A DNA stretch of 64,000 nt from Prosapia bicincta (GCA_036971475.1 JBAIZL010000001.1:147171044-147235043); one strand, 5' to 3'; counted from the first letter of the stretch, positions 45,126 to 58,239 are shown. Notes: generated by a model from the letters alone, not told the origin. A program made the numbers and translations.

Positions 45126-46080
45126 AGGACGTGTGTTAAGAAGACAAAATAGTTTTAGAAACAACAAATTGAATTGAATTTGACTGCAAGCCAGGTAAAA
45201 AAATATCTAATGAAACTAAAACATTGGTTAAATGTTTCTTTATATGCAATCATTTTTATACACTGTCATGTTTTAAAGACAAAGTTTTAAGAAAAATAAG
45301 TCAAATCGAAAGAACTAAACAAAGTAAACTTATTTACAATAGCTGTTGTAATATGCATGGATGTACATAACCTAAGCTTGCCTACAACTAGCCTAAACAT
45401 GTCTCTGCTAATACTTCACTTACTTAAAACTCCCTGTAGGATATTTCTCCTGTACAAGTATCAAGTCAGGTGCCTTAATGTTGGAGTATCTTTTAACAAA
45501 CCAAACCCCCTTTTATTTTTATGATTTTCCTCGAAGTACTTTTGTTCCTACTTCATATAAGTGGCCTTTTAGAAATCCAAATTCTCCTTTAAATTATCAA
45601 AGTAACAAAATGCCTTATCTTATGTAACTAAGTAGGGTTATTTCATTTCCTGTAATTCACGTTACCCGTTAGTCACCAGGCCTTGGAAGACTGTATTAGG
45701 CCTACTTTTTATCTAACGCAAATACACGTGAGCACCATCAGAATTAAAATCTACTAGCGCATATTAGGACACGAGGAGAATTAGTTACGTATTCTCAGTC
45801 GGTGAGATATTTGGACATTTTGCCATGGAACAAATACGAATTTTATGTTCACTTTACCAGAGTAAAAATATCTAAGTAGTCTACATTATAGATGTTTCAA
45901 AAAAATAAGTTTTTTTAAACATAATTTGTTTTAATTTAATCATTTTCAATTTGTCTTCTATGTTTCTTATGCTTTGCTTTTAGTTTGTCTTGATATTGTA
46001 ATAATATATTCACAAAGAGATAAAACTGACCTCTGCTGACTGATAACGATCACGGAGTCAACAATCAGTATTAATAGTTC
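45126..46080. other. Intergenic stretch, nothing recognised
   Basis: No supported feature. Confidence 0.4.
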
Positions 46081-46237
46081 CACTTTAGTTTAATATCTTT
46101 GACCCAAGTTAAAAGTGGTTACAACTCGAATCTACAGCCAACGTTATCGGAGAGAAGAGTGTGTGGCAGTAGTGACTTAATCATTGCAGTTAGAAGTTGT
46201 TTGTTGATCTGTACAGGAGTGCTGTTAAACAACAATC

Positions 46238-46270
46238 ATGAAGGCGAGAATGAATAGACCTTCAATCTCA
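46238..46270 (+). CDS. Possible first coding exon of an unknown gene
   Basis: ATGAAGGCGAGAATGAATAG opens 11 codons (MKARMNRPSIS) and is followed at once by the strong donor GTAAGT. The upstream sequence (46090-46237) has no in-frame problem and looks like a 5' UTR. No downstream exon was identified in the next 17 kb, so this rests on the ATG and donor alone. A chance occurrence is quite possible. Confidence 0.25.
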
Positions 46271-47799
46271 GTAAGTCATTGTATTCTTATTTATGGTTGG
46301 TTTAAAATTATATATGTTTTTAAATATTTTTGTTTCTAATGATTACTTTTCACTAAACATTTACTGAGCCTAGTACATTTTCCAACTATTTCTACATGAA
46401 ATAGTTGACCGTCAATTGAGGTTAACCGCTGTCGCAGTGTTTTAAAGTGAAATAGCCTAGTAATTTTGGATTTATACATACTATTTTTAATAACCTTATT
46501 TTAAAATTTTTGTGTTTTTATTGTCCATTTATAAAAGCATATCTTATGAAAACCGAATTATAATTAGGGTCTACAAGAGCTATTTTGTCCAACCCCTGTT
46601 CTATTTCACATACATTTATAGAGTAACTGATAAATTTTGTACTAATAAAAGAAATACGTTATATTGAAAAAGTATGACCTATGTACATCCTCTGCCGTTT
46701 TCATTGAAGGTTAGGAAATAAGATTAAAACCTTTATCTAACCTTTAAACTTTTTAGTCAGCCTCTTTCAATCCAGAACAGTCGATATGAAATCCTTTCTG
46801 ATCATTGAATATACCACTAGTTTTCTGTCTTGAAATATTGCAATGTTTCCTTTGTATGTAGAGTAATCTTCTTCTTCTACATCTTCTGTTCATGGATATT
46901 CTAATCACATTATACTATGATTTCCTTGGTCTTCCTTTCCATCTTCGTCTTTTTGGAAAAGGCAGAAAAGCTGCCTTCTTTCTATAGTATCTGTAAGTGA
47001 TGTCTCTTCATTCATTATTTCTTTAATTCTGTCCGTTCTTGCATGATCCTGTAATATTTATCTACAACCTTCTCCAGAAACTGTTTCCATTACATTTATT
47101 GGTTTCTATATTTACTTGTTTGTTTTTCAGACTCCAGAGCCGTAAGTCACATTTTCTACCCAATATTTTGTATCCATTAATTAATATATGACAACGGTAC
47201 AATATAATAGGATGTAATTATTATAATAGATAGCCTATCGTTTTAAAGTTGTTAGTAAAATAACATTTTGTGACTTAATTGAACTTTGGTAGTACAGAAA
47301 AAAAAATTAGCAAATAAACACTTATTTAATTTACGTCTAAATAGAAGGATTAAAAAATGACACTTTTCAATCTTAAGCCAAAGTATAATGTAGAAATTTA
47401 GGTTGATTGGAAATATTGCATCCCGAAATAAAAGGTAAAAATGTATCAATCTATTTACTTGGTTCACTCAAGCCCCTGTTTAAAAATTTGATAATAATCG
47501 TATTTTTGATATTTTTAAGCAAAGCGAAAATTTGAAAAAGGTCTGTCACCTTTAATCAATTGTTTTAAATAACTAACTTGATATTATGTTATCAGATGAC
47601 ATTTTTCTTAATGTAAGTAACAAGTTGTTTAAGTGGGTACTTGTATGGGTTATAAGCTCGTTTTAGAAATAAAAAAGTTGATACAAATCGGTCAATCTGC
47701 TTTGTAAGCATTAGAATATTTCTTTTTTGATCTGGAGTAGTTCTGATTTGTTTATTAAAATAATATAACGATTATTTAATTAACGATTATTATAATATA
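46271..47799. other. Intergenic or intronic stretch, nothing recognised
   Basis: AT-rich; no supported feature. Confidence 0.4.
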
Positions 47800-47978
<179 letters not shown>

Positions 47979-48319
47979 GCCTATATAACCGTAAGCAGGG
48001 TGTTGGGTGACCAAAGTGCAGCTACTGCTGCAAAAATGTAATTAAATTTTGAAATAGTGAAGTGTAGGCTTATATAACGTATTTTTTTAGTTAGGTATAA
48101 CTGGAATTTGAATAATACGTTGCATGTTTTCAGGGTCGACACATAATGTATTTATTAGTAAGACTTGAGTAATTTTGAAAGATAATCGATTAGGTGTCTC
48201 TTTTGGGCACAGAAACAAAGAGATCGACTTTACTAACGAGCAACTGGACGTGACAGCTTGGAACATGTCCAGTCCTCCAAGCCCCTGCCGGCTCGGTCAT
48301 TGTGTGTTTAACTTCGTTG

Positions 48320-49125
48320 TGTCTACTTGTATTAGTACAGGGTCGCGCACAAAGTAAATAAACTGTAACACAATCGTAATGAAATGTGTTTATTTACGGC
48401 ATATTATGGATTATTGTAACAATTTACAAATAGTAATTATTATTTTATTCAATAGTCTAATACTGTTACGTCATTACATACGTTGAAAGTGATCACCGTC
48501 AACTTGTACACATAAGGTAGGGCCGTGTAGCATATTCTGAAATACAGACTGGAGTTCCGGAGCTGTAATAGTGCGTATGACGCTCGTGTTCGAGATATTT
48601 AGGTCTTCAATAGTTTTTGGATTGCTAGCGTATACTTTATTCTTAAAATTTCCCCATAAGTTATAATCACAAGGAGACAAATCCGGTGATCGCGGAATAT
48701 CTCTAAGCCTGAAGAGATATTCCTCTCCTCGATAAAAACACTTCGTAAACGAGCCAGTGATCTGCGAGATGTAGGCAAGTCTTGTTAGGAAAAAGAATAT
48801 GTAATTTCGTGTGATGCGAGTTGATTAATAAATTGATCGAAAATATGCATGTAGACACCTGTATTACCTGATGTTTCAGAGAAAATTGGCCCAACAATTC
48901 GTTCCTCTGAAACGGCACACGAAAGACCGATTTTCATGCCGAGTTACAGTATGACACTCTCTTTCCTCTATATGCTGGCAGAAGTTCACGATTAGCACTT
49001 ATTCTGTAAGGTTTCAGCTTTAAAGAATGTAGAACTCTGGCAAGATCTGCGTGACACACCAACTTGCTGTGATAAGAGCATACACGGACTTTTTTCTGTA
49101 AGAGCTGCGATGTTAACAACAACTT
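48320..49125 (-). pseudogene. Tc1/mariner-like (DUF4817 type) transposase relic
   Basis: Minus-strand pieces: LHSLKLKPYRISANRELLPA; then RIVGPIFSETSGNTGVYMHI, where relatives read RVIGP; then RSPDLSPCDYNLWGNFKNKV near 48690-48630 (relatives: PPRSPDLSP.DFFLWG, the region of the last catalytic acidic residue). The tail reads ELQSVFQNMLHG and GDHFQRM. Shifts between pieces and the loss of the DGA block make it dead. On the left, ACAGGGTCGCGCACAAAGTA (48337-48356) looks like the 3' terminal repeat; the matching other end was not found. Confidence 0.75.
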
Positions 49126-50640
49126 TAGGATAAAGAAAACACGGTTGAAGCACGAGTCAAAGAAATCGATTTATTAGGAATTTGGCAACTTTTCGAAGAC
49201 TAAATTGTCGTCCGCATTCAGGCCTACAAGTATAATAGACAGAATTAACATTTACGTCTTTAAAATTCATAACAAAATTAACATAAAAACATTACAATTT
49301 TAGGAGTTTGGACTACATTAGGTTTATTTCTCGATTTATATACAATTGTGCCCGTACTAAGCCACTTTTGTAGCAATCATCCTCGTGCCAGGAGTAGTAG
49401 TCTGGTTATTTCTCCGCGTCACGACGTTCACATAACAGATAAATAACAGATAAATGCAGGATGAGTTCACGTGGGATTGGGTTTGAAGGGGGGGGGGCAA
49501 ATGGTGAAATCTTGCCTAGGCCGCCAAAAAAATCATGCTACTGCCTGGATCCAAGGCCACCTTAAATTGTTTCTGAGGCCAACAAGGCTTTTATAGGACT
49601 TATTCTTTTTAACTTTTTAGACATGATGATCTGAAAGACTTCTTGAGCTTTATACAAAGGTTACAATAGTGTTTGCGTGTGTTTTCAAGTCTAAATGTAT
49701 CTATGAAGTTTTCACATCTTAGTGTATTACATGTAGGCTTATATTCTAAAAAATATGTATTTTTTAAATAAACATTTTAATCTCGAAGCTATCATTAAAG
49801 CGTTTCAAGTTAAAACAAGCAACATTATACACTTATGTCAGATTAAATTCTGCAATATTAATTAAAAATTAAAACAACTTCAGCTTATCAGTAGTTTTAA
49901 CACAATTAGGTAGGCCTGCAGATTAATTTACTACATGATAAAGTGCGCTTGAGTTAAGGTACAATACTTAAAACATCATTTTCTTTATTTCTGTAGGCTA
50001 TATATAACCCACTGTTACCTTTCCATTTAATCGGAGATTTATTTGAGGACAATTTTGTAAAGCCTATTTACTGAAAGATGAATATTCATGTTTGTACTAA
50101 ACACACACACACAAATTTATTGTAGAGCTTAAAACGAGGATTTTATTTTATTTTTAGTCATTTTAATTTAAAATTATCATTTTTATGTTCATCAAAAGAT
50201 GTATTTTCTGAAATTTAAATAGCAAATTTGAAACATTCACTGAAATAATGTGAAATGTGTTTGCTTTATTCAATCACAATGTGCCTGACTAGAAATCACA
50301 GTATTTTGGCAGTTTTATTCAGCTGTTAAAATCATAGAAATAGTTAATAATAAAATGAAGAAATAAAATTTAATGAATATGGAAATTAATACAACTAACT
50401 AAATTCAAAGACCACAATATAAAAATAATAAAAAATGTTCTATTGATTGTAAGGAACTTCAAATTCTTATTCGAACCATATGGCCTAGAAAAGAAAAGTT
50501 CAATCTGCACCATCCTTAATAAAATATTCCTACAGCTTACTATTCCTTAAACGCTAAATCCAGGTTGGTTCTTTCAGTAGTAGCAACCTCCATAAAACAT
50601 TAGAAGTCGTATATACTTTATGTGCATAAAGTTCAAATTT
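49126..50640. other. Intergenic stretch with a weak HHR-like relic
   Basis: At 49176-49230 on the minus strand, GGCCTGAATGCGGACGAC, a loop, then GTCTTCGAAAAGTTGCC resembles a decayed PLE hammerhead (GGC/GCC helix I). It is too degenerate to annotate separately. The rest holds nothing recognised. Confidence 0.3.
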
Positions 50641-51190
50641 TAATTTCACTCTTGGTATTAACTTGGAAAAAACCACTACTAATTGATATTTTACAGCAGA
50701 TGTGTTTCACACTAGGTGAATGCATTATTCAATGCTGTAATTCATGGACAAGACTATTGCTCATGTGTGTAGTGTTGGTGTGAGTCCGTGATGTATTGGT
50801 GTTCTGTGGCGTGTTATTGTTCATAGAGTAGATGTTAATTATTTGTTCAAAAAGAGTATTTGATTGTGAGAGTGTTTTGTCATTTAGAATGTGTTTTGTT
50901 TTAGGATAGTATTTGTGGTGTTTGTATATCTCGTTATCTGTTGTGGTTAGTTTGTTGCTTTTTTTGATGTAGTATAGGATTTTTATATTGTTGTCTATGT
51001 TGGTGTGTGAGTGTTGTGTGTTTTGTATGTGTATGCCGAAATTTGATTTGGTTTGTGACTCTTTTATGTGTTTGTTGTATCTTATAGTAAATATTCTGAC
51101 TGTTTGTCCTATGTAAAATCTAGTATACTCATGCCTTGTTGAATATTTTAAATGCAACCTGTATTTAAGCTTGCGGAAAGAGGAAGCTAT
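50641..51190 (-). mobile_element. PLE 3' remnant (endonuclease plus terminal repeat)
   Basis: The endonuclease frame at 51157-50729 is followed on the minus strand by CAGCATTGAATAATGC, then GTGTGAAACACATCTGCTG and AGTAGTGGTTTTTTCC. This terminal sequence recurs at 54880-55010 and 58240-58510. A CAGCA/TGCTG helix around GAA-ACACAT suggests another decayed hammerhead. Confidence 0.6.
50729..51157 (-). pseudogene. PLE GIY-YIG endonuclease fragment
   Basis: The frame reads HEYTRFYIGQTVRIFTIRYN and continues KHIKESQTK. The YIGQT block and the following arginine helix match the GIY-YIG core of PLEs; the first GIY half has decayed. The C-terminal part (residues 60-142) is Asn/Thr-rich and less conserved. 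The family differs from H1 and H6. Confidence 0.7.
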
Positions 51191-51589
51191 TTTGTGTGAT
51201 GTGTTGTCGTGATATGTAAGGGTTATGTATTTCTGGATTTGTCTGTTATTCTATTTTGTTGTGTTATGTGCTTGTACCATCAGTTATTATTTTATTATTA
51301 TTGTGATCTTAGGTTTATTGTTAATTGTTCTAATACTAGATATTAGGTCTATAAGGCTAGATCATGCAAATTCCATGCCTCAGGTATTGCCCCAAAATGT
51401 TATAATTTTTTCTATCCCCCACCCATCACTTCTTTTCTCCACCTACCTTCCTCCACACTCTTTTCCAGGACTAATTACACCTCCGCCAAATATTGCCCTT
51501 TTTCCTCCTAAACCTCAAAATGATAGCACCATTAAAAAAATCTCCATTGTCTGACATTATTTTTTAAAAGAGATCCTGTTAATAATAAC

Positions 51590-51900
51590 CACCAATTTCC
51601 AAACATTGAAAATATAAAACTTATAAAAGAAATTAATAAAGAATTAAGAATGAACATTTATGGAGGATTCAAAATATATAAATTAAGTAATAATAAGAAA
51701 TTAATAAAAGAACAATACAAATACATTCTAAATTCGATAATATATTCAATGTCTATAGTTTAATGCATAAACTTGGCAATTTGTATAAATTTAGCAACTA
51801 TTCTATTTCTAATTTAACATATGCTTTATATCTTGCATTATTGTATTATTAATGTCTAAGATGTTGGTACTGTTTATCAAAGAAAGCTCTGAATAAAAAT
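51590..51900 (+). mobile_element. Coding relic plus H2 terminal repeat
   Basis: An open piece (51604-51762) reads NIKLIKEINKELRMNIYGGF and YKYILNSIIYSMSIV before a stop; the family is not recognised. It is followed by an H2-type end (TAAGATGTTGGTACTGTTTA, then GAATAAAAATTAATAAATAA) running into (AT)n. The linkage suggests this is the C-terminus of the H2 element's ORF. Confidence 0.45.
51852..51895 (+). ncRNA. Hammerhead-like motif, family H2 (degenerate)
   Basis: Core CTAAGAT in place of CTGATGA. Helix II GTTGGT/ATCAAA is weak; GAA and AGCTCT follow. Recognised only by alignment with the 56.9- and 59.1-kb copies. Confidence 0.3.
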
Positions 51901-51936
51901 TAATAAATAATTATTGTATTTGAATAACCTTAGTTC

Positions 51937-51939
<3 letters not shown>

Positions 51940-51992
<53 letters not shown>
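51940..51992. repeat. (AT)n microsatellite
   Basis: A tract of about 53 bp between two PLE ends of opposite orientation. Confidence 0.97.
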
Positions 51993-51994
<2 letters not shown>

Positions 51995-52107
51995 AAATTT
52001 TGTTGCTGTTCATGACGAGCTGGTTGTTAATTACCTATTACACTATGATATTACTTGCGACCAGACTTTTTGTTAACTGAAGGTTGTTAAATTGTTAAAT
52101 TACACTT

Positions 52108-52145
52108 CGAGGAAATGTTTTCGTCTTACGACTTCTTCAGCCTCG
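52108..52145 (-). ncRNA. Hammerhead ribozyme motif, family H6
   Basis: Helix I CGAGG/CCTCG (5 bp, perfect), core CTGAAGA (canonical, N7 = A), spacer A, helix II GTC/GAC with loop GTAA, GAA, helix III AACATT, T17. It lies 38 bp after the endonuclease stop. All conserved core bases are present. Confidence 0.6.
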
Positions 52146-52182
52146 TATTTTTGCTGCTATGATTGCTGCATTTGTTCTTCTT

Positions 52183-52740
52183 TCATACCAATTTTTGAAA
52201 GTTAGAAGTGATGTGATCGAAGAGTATGTAGGATCTGTGTTGTGTTTCTTCATTTAGGATGTCATTTTTATGTGTGTTGCTACGTCTGTATATTTCATAT
52301 TGTTCTAGGGTGTTACATTTATGGCTTTTGTTGCATATGTAGAGAATGCTCTTGTTATTTTCCATACTATTGCATGAGTGTTTAGTGTTCATGAGGTGAT
52401 TTGCGAAGGTGGATTCAATAGTACTGTCCAGTGCGCTTTTGTGTTCTTTATATCTTTCGGCAAAAGATCTGCCTGTTTGTCCAATATAGAAGTTATTGCA
52501 ATTGTTGCATTGCAGTTTGTATATTCTTGGGTTATTGTATGTGTTGGTATTGTTATTAATGTCTGATAGCCGTTTGGATTTTATTTGTTGTTCTGTAATT
52601 TACATGGTATCCTGCTTTTTTGAATTGGTGTGCTATTTTATTTTTGAGTTTGTTTATGTATGTGATGGTGATGAATTTGTTTTTGTTGTTTGTGTTGTTG
52701 TTCTTGTTGAGTATTTTTCTGTGTAGTTTGTGTATTAAAA
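52183..52740 (-). pseudogene. PLE linker plus GIY-YIG endonuclease, 5'-truncated but open
   Basis: The frame runs NKFITITYINKLKNKIAHQF and KKAGYHVNY (linker), then [20 protein letters not shown] and FAERYKEHKSALDST (GIY-YIG core with CxxC, catalytic Tyr and Arg), then [19 protein letters not shown] near the end. Its clean core makes this the best GIY-YIG in the window. No RT is attached, so it cannot act in cis. Confidence 0.8.
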
Positions 52741-54879
52741 AATTGTCATATCCTTTAGTTTACAAAAAAAATTTTTTTATTACTTGTTTACAATTTATGT
52801 TTCTCTTCCAATATCAGAGAACTCATTCTCCTAGAAACATAGACTTAAGGATAATAAATAATCTAGGTAGTGAGTTTTAAATAATTGATTAAAAAGTAGA
52901 AATGTGTACATCTATTTAATTAATTTGTGTATGTATAAGTTTGTGTGTGAGTGAAATAGTGGACAGATACTCACAAAAATGATTTTAACCTCTTACTCAA
53001 CCAAAACCAGTTCTTACTTTTAGTGATAGGCCTTGCCTTGTGAGATCTTTCTCAGCGCAATTGCTCCACTCGCTCCACATTAAGGACGACACTGCTTGTG
53101 GTCCTGAGTTTAGGAGATATTTAATTTAAAGAGTATAGGATGTAGGAATTTCTGTGAAACTTATTTACTTAAATGGTATAATAATAAACTAGTCTATTTT
53201 GCTAGTTGAAAACAAGGTTTTAATTGAAAGAAAAATCATTTGTTTATTTATTTTTAACAGGATTTTGTTCAATTTATATTTATACATACAAAACATTTTA
53301 GATTAATTTTTTTTATATTCATCATCCAAAAATATAAAACTCAAATTTAATATCGCGTTATTTTCATTTTCACCAATCAGGTTGAAGGCCTAAGATTTTA
53401 CAATATTCAAAAATCACATTTATATGATATGAAAAGAAAAGATCTATATAAAATTTTATAAAACAACAATGACAATTTATCTACAGTTGCAATTCTTATA
53501 TTAAATTTACTTTTTTTATTTCCTTTTTTATTTAAAACTGTTCAATATATAGTTCTATATAAAAAAAATAAATAGTTCCAAATTGTTATTTGTTTTTAAT
53601 TAATTGTATAGAATATTAGCCATTCTATATTACAATAATTACTTTGAAGGTAAACATTCATATTAACAACATTCAAGGACTACCCAAACAATAAAAGTTT
53701 TTTTACCCCAAAATAGTTTGGATTACCTGGTCAACTTTGTCATTATCAGTTTTTACTGCTTTATTTTTTTCATTTGCCAATAGTCTCTAATTATTTTACT
53801 AGTGACTGATTTACAGTAACATATGTATCATTTTTTTTAAAAAAAATTTAAAACATGATACAAAAATCTGTCATTAAGAAACATGGTCAGATATTCAGGA
53901 AAAAACTGAAGTTATTTATTATATACAAGGTCCCTGGAATAAGTGGGATAACTTTCAAGACCTGTTTGTCAGGGGGGGGGTTCTTTTCTGGCATTTTTTA
54001 ATACGTCCACGCTTTTAAACTTTTTTTTCTATAGTCACCAAGTGTTAGTACAATTACAAAGGTATTTTCTAGAGGATATATATGTTATGCTAAGCAAAGT
54101 TTTCGGTAATAACACCATAACAAAATTAGACAGAGTTTATTAAATTGTAAAAAATAACTCAATTTTTAAAACGAATACTGTTCTGCAGGCCAAAATGCTT
54201 TGATGTCTTCCAGCATTTATTTCAATAAAACAACGATCACTTCTGTCCGTTATAGAGTCATGTACTGATTGTTGACACAAATTCTAGTAAGATATACCTT
54301 ACATTGAAAAAACTCCACCTCTTTATCTTTGCTATTATTACCCCACAAGGTCGAACAACAGCATGATGGTCACTGTGCCCACTCACAACTAAACTAACTG
54401 TTCTTGGAAATGAAAATGAAGTAATAAGACATGGCATGATCTGGCAGGTTGAGTTCTTGGAATGAGAATGCTTATCTCCTGTAATAGATAATTACGGTTG
54501 ATATAATTTTAAAACTGACCACAAATTCTTTTACTGCATCAATTAGAGTCACACTCAGTAATAATGGATAAAAATTAACACTTGGTGCCTACAGAAAAAA
54601 AATTGAAAATGCTACGAGGTATTAGAAAATACCAGTCAGGTGAAAGTAAAGACATAGCTCCAGTAAACAAAGGCCTGGAAATGCTTCATTAATAAGTTAC
54701 AGCTAGCGAAAAATTTCACCTGGATTTCAATTTACCCGTTACAACGAAAGCATAGTAAAATTTGTAAGGTATTATTTGAGAGATAATGGATTTCATGTAA
54801 TATGAACTTACAAATTGAATAAATCAGGTCTCACACCTGTAGCTACAATAATTTGCAGTTTTTGGGTTTGTATATATCT
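52741..54879. other. Intergenic stretch, nothing recognised
   Basis: AT-rich. AAGGTCCCTGGAATAAGTGG at 53928 looks like a transposon end, but no partner was found. Confidence 0.35.
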
Positions 54880-55010
54880 TGAGGATTTGTATTACTATAA
54901 AACCTATACTTACTGATGTTTATCAGCAGACTAGATCAGTACATTGTTTAATGCTGTGAGTTATGGACAAATCAATAGTACGTTTTTTTCCCAAGTGATA
55001 TCATGAAAAA
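54880..55010. repeat. Terminal repeat shared with the 50.7-kb PLE
   Basis: CTTACTGATGTTTATCAGCA and CATTGTTTAATGCTGTGAGT match the end of the PLE at 50.65-50.75 kb; the right edge (CCCAAGTGATATCATG) matches 42.97 and 58.38 kb. No ORF. Confidence 0.45.
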
Positions 55011-55724
55011 TATACTATATAATAATTTAATTATCTGAGGCAATACACAAATATAACTTCGATAAATTAGTTTAATTTAGGTTTGAGGTATATTAACTTT
55101 TAAATAATTAACAAATAAGTGTAATTTGCAAACAAAAATTGAAGACACAACGAATAGAATGGTGTAAAATGAGCCAGTAACAGATACACACAAACACACA
55201 TAAAAAAAATGCATCATACATTGTTTCATGGTAATGCAATGGTACTCTATAGGTAAAAGTCTACCCCTTGTATTTGTGCTTGTACTACGTTGAATATGCT
55301 CAATCACTTTATTTTCATTAAGGATGATTTGTTTGGCGTTTAACCTGACTTTTTGTTTGACAAACCTATTGGATATGACCTATTCATCTGTAAACACGAT
55401 ACACTGAAAAAAATTTTAAATTCCGACTTTGTCTGCAGTATATGAGTGTTTACAGACGAACGAGTTACTTTCAACAGCTTCGTTTTATGTTCAACGTAGC
55501 CCAGGCACAAATACGAGGGGAATTGGGTATTGAACATAATTATTGTGAATAAAATGTGTGAGAAATTAATTTAAACAATTAAATTTTTTAAAACTGTGTC
55601 TTATTGGCTTATCTTACGTAACATTCTTCAGTAATAAGTTCTCTATAAGCATTGTTTACAAATTTTGAACATATTTGTTCATCATTTAACAATATACTCA
55701 AATCCCAAACATATTATATTCATT
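55011..55724. other. Intergenic stretch, nothing recognised
   Basis: Short minus-strand frames at 55077-55537 lack recognisable domains. Confidence 0.4.
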
Positions 55725-56435
55725 AATCACTTTAACATTAGTTTATGACTATTCAAACTTTAAATTTTGTAAATTTGTAAGAACTTACTGAGACAGAACG
55801 TTTTCAATCGCTTTGAGGCGATCTTCATCAGTGTCTTCAACTTGGAGTTGTTAGGTTACGCGGTGACAGTTTTAAAGGCAGGTTTTCTATAGTATCAAAG
55901 AGTATGTGTGATTTGTATTGGGTTTGTTTGTTTAATATGTTTGTATTTTGTGTTTTTAGATTTCATATTGTTCTAGTGTGTTGAGATGTGGTCCTTTTTT
56001 GTTGATGTGTAGGATCTAAATTATGATAAATGTTTGTGTATTTGTGTCCTGTTTCTTTTAAGTGATTGTAAAATGTTGAGTTGGTATTCTGTTTGTGTTC
56101 TTCGACTCTTTGTTTAAAGCTGCGACCTGTTTGTCCAATGTAGAATTTGTTACTCGTCGCAGTTCAGTTTGTATAGGCCTGGTGCTTGTAGTTTATCTTT
56201 GATGTTGGTGTTGTGGGGTATTTTGTATTGTAAATTGTTATTAATCTTGTATGTTATTTTGTATCCTGTTTTTTGCAATGTGTGGGCTATTTTATTTCAC
56301 GTTTTGTTTATGTATGGTATTGGGATGTATTTGTTTTCCCTCTCTGTAGTGTTAATATTAGTGTGTTTTTTTTTAATATTGTGCCATAGTTTGTTTATTA
56401 TTGTAGTGTTGTATCCATTTGTACATGTATTATAA
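55725..56435 (-). mobile_element. H1 PLE, 5'-truncated, single terminal repeat
   Basis: The minus strand reads, from 56435: [20 protein letters not shown], then [33 protein letters not shown] and LNCDE, where a deletion breaks the frame near 56152. It continues with the endonuclease tail to about 55930 and the H1 terminal repeat (55725-55920). One arm only, with no inverted partner, unlike the copies at 7, 17 and 20.7 kb. Confidence 0.78.
55791..55836 (-). ncRNA. Hammerhead motif, family H1
   Basis: Helix I AGACA... is AAGACA/TGTCTC-like as in other copies. Core CTGATGA. Helix II GATCG/CGATT keeps pairing by a G-U wobble, although the loop differs. GAA, AACGTT, C17 are present. Confidence 0.6.
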
Positions 56436-56780
56436 TATATTGTATTATTGTATTGTAAGATTGTATTATTACAATCTTTAGCATATTCGATGACATTTTA
56501 AAAATAAAAGAGTAGGACAAATGGAAATATTAAAATATATTTATCTAACAGATAAGATAACTGATACCGTTTACTGAGCATAGTACAATTATATTCAACA
56601 GTCTTACTCTAGTCACATAACTAGACAGTGATTTATAAATTTTGAAAATGCTAATAATGTAAATTAGCGAAAAGCTTCAATCAACAGTAAAATGAAGTAA
56701 TACTCGTATATTCTTGTTTGTGAAAATTATTTTATTTCACCATACATATTGAACAAGAAAAAATAATTCATCTAAGGATT

Positions 56781-56783
<3 letters not shown>

Positions 56784-56858
<75 letters not shown>
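56784..56858. repeat. (AT)n microsatellite
   Basis: About 75 bp, left flank of an H2 palindrome. Confidence 0.97.
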
Positions 56859-56862
<4 letters not shown>

Positions 56863-57019
56863 TAAAACAACATAGGTTATTCAAATACAAGATTATTTAT
56901 TAATTTATATTCAAAGCTTTTCGTTGGTAAACAGTACCAACATCATCAGGAAATTAAATTAATAAATATTCTTGTATTTGAATAACCTATGTTGTTTTAA
57001 ATTATTAAACAAGTAAACG

Positions 57020-57022
<3 letters not shown>
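56859..57022. mobile_element. H2 PLE-type palindrome between (AT)n tracts
   Basis: Arms share AACATAGGTTATTCAAATAC and its complement (AATAACCTATGTTGTTTTAA). The left arm carries the hammerhead; the right arm is truncated before it. Confidence 0.65.
56919..56953 (-). ncRNA. Hammerhead motif, family H2
   Basis: Core CTGATGA, spacer T, helix II GTTGGT/ACCAAC (6 bp), GAA, palindromic helix III AAGCTT, T17. Helix I is only 3 bp (TTC/GAA) in this copy. Confidence 0.5.
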
Positions 57023-57114
<92 letters not shown>

Positions 57115-57124
57115 CGTGTGTGTG
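57023..57124. repeat. (AT)n/(GT)n microsatellite
   Basis: AT to about 57091, then GT to 57124. Right flank of the H2 palindrome. Confidence 0.97.
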
Positions 57125-58239
57125 ATTATGTGTATGTATGTATTTTGTGTGGTTTGCATGCGTGCATGTGTAATATTACTGTAGACACTATGTTTTTTTT
57201 AATATAAATTAATACCTACTAAGCTATTGCGATAGATTTATTTAACAGTCAATGCCAGAGATACCTTTTTTTCTTCAGGTGAATATGCTTTTAATAACAT
57301 CTCATCTAATACTATATGTAATGAATCAAAGCTAACCGTGCTTTTCAAAAATATACAAGGAACATCTACAGTCAATTTAGTGAAGTTTAAGTAATGTTGT
57401 TTGTTAGGTCAGTTAAAAATTGATTTACCAATTTATTCACAGCTGTCAAGTGACGTCACGTCATTGGAAAGAACCAATCCCTAATACCTTATGAATGATT
57501 GCTAATATCAAACTACTTGTGAAATATATAATTTAATTGTGAAAGTAGTGTGGAAACAAAACCAATAGATACTATTTCTTAAGATTTTCTCTGAAGAAAC
57601 TTAAAAGGTAAAATAAGTGTTACTGATTTTTTTTAATCAATATTTTCATTGTTTTCAAGTTCAAACCGGGTATTAACCTTTCCATATATATTTTTATTGT
57701 CCTTCAAGTGACCTTCGTATTTATAGTAAAGGTATGAAATGTATAAAGTGAGAATTAAATTTAATAAAATAAATTAAAGTTCAGTAATATATATCTTTAA
57801 CAAGTTGTGTTTCACTTTAAAAAAAATACATATTCAGTTTGTCTTACATAACCTACAATTTATAATAATCGATTTAGTTCAAATTGATCTTTTGATACTT
57901 GTATTTTAAATCTTTTCAGTGCGTTTAATAGGTAAGTTTAGACGTGTGTAAAACTCAAAAATATCAAGACAATATCCTCATATTCGATCTGATTTAATGT
58001 AAAACAGATCTTTATAATTTAGAATTGTGTTTTAATTCAGACGAAAATATAAATTTCTCAATAGTCTTTCGTCTGGCTACTATAATTTTGGGTTTATATG
58101 TAGTTTTAACATCTGCTAGTCTGACCATTATCACATCTGAAGGACAGGAAATGATTGTGAATTTATAAGGAGGATTATGAACTGCCATAACATGTTCAGC
58201 AAAAGAAAAACCTTTTTACATCAATTTAAACATGTTTTT
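57125..58239. other. Intergenic stretch with CRE and CCAAT motifs
   Basis: At 57450-57480, GTGACGTCACGTCATTGG contains TGACGTCA and an inverted CCAAT close together. This could be a promoter, but no exon was found nearby. Nothing else was recognised. Confidence 0.3.

Larger units (their letters stand above)
51993..52740 (-). mobile_element. PLE 3' half with endonuclease and H6 hammerhead
   Basis: Order on the minus strand: linker, GIY-YIG endonuclease, short spacer, hammerhead, then the (AT)n tract. This is a compact and well-preserved PLE 3' end. The 5' part (RT) is absent; truncation is near 52740. Confidence 0.8.

Noticed and set aside
49176..49230. Separate hammerhead family near 49.2 kb
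   Set aside because: Helix I (GGC/GCC) and GAA are suggestive, but the core reads CUGAAUG and helix II needs several changes.
50641..50760. A ninth hammerhead family at the 50.7-kb PLE end
   Set aside because: A CAGCA/TGCTG helix and GAA-ACACAT are visible, but the core strand and helix II could not be drawn the same way in the copies at 54.9 and 58.3 kb.
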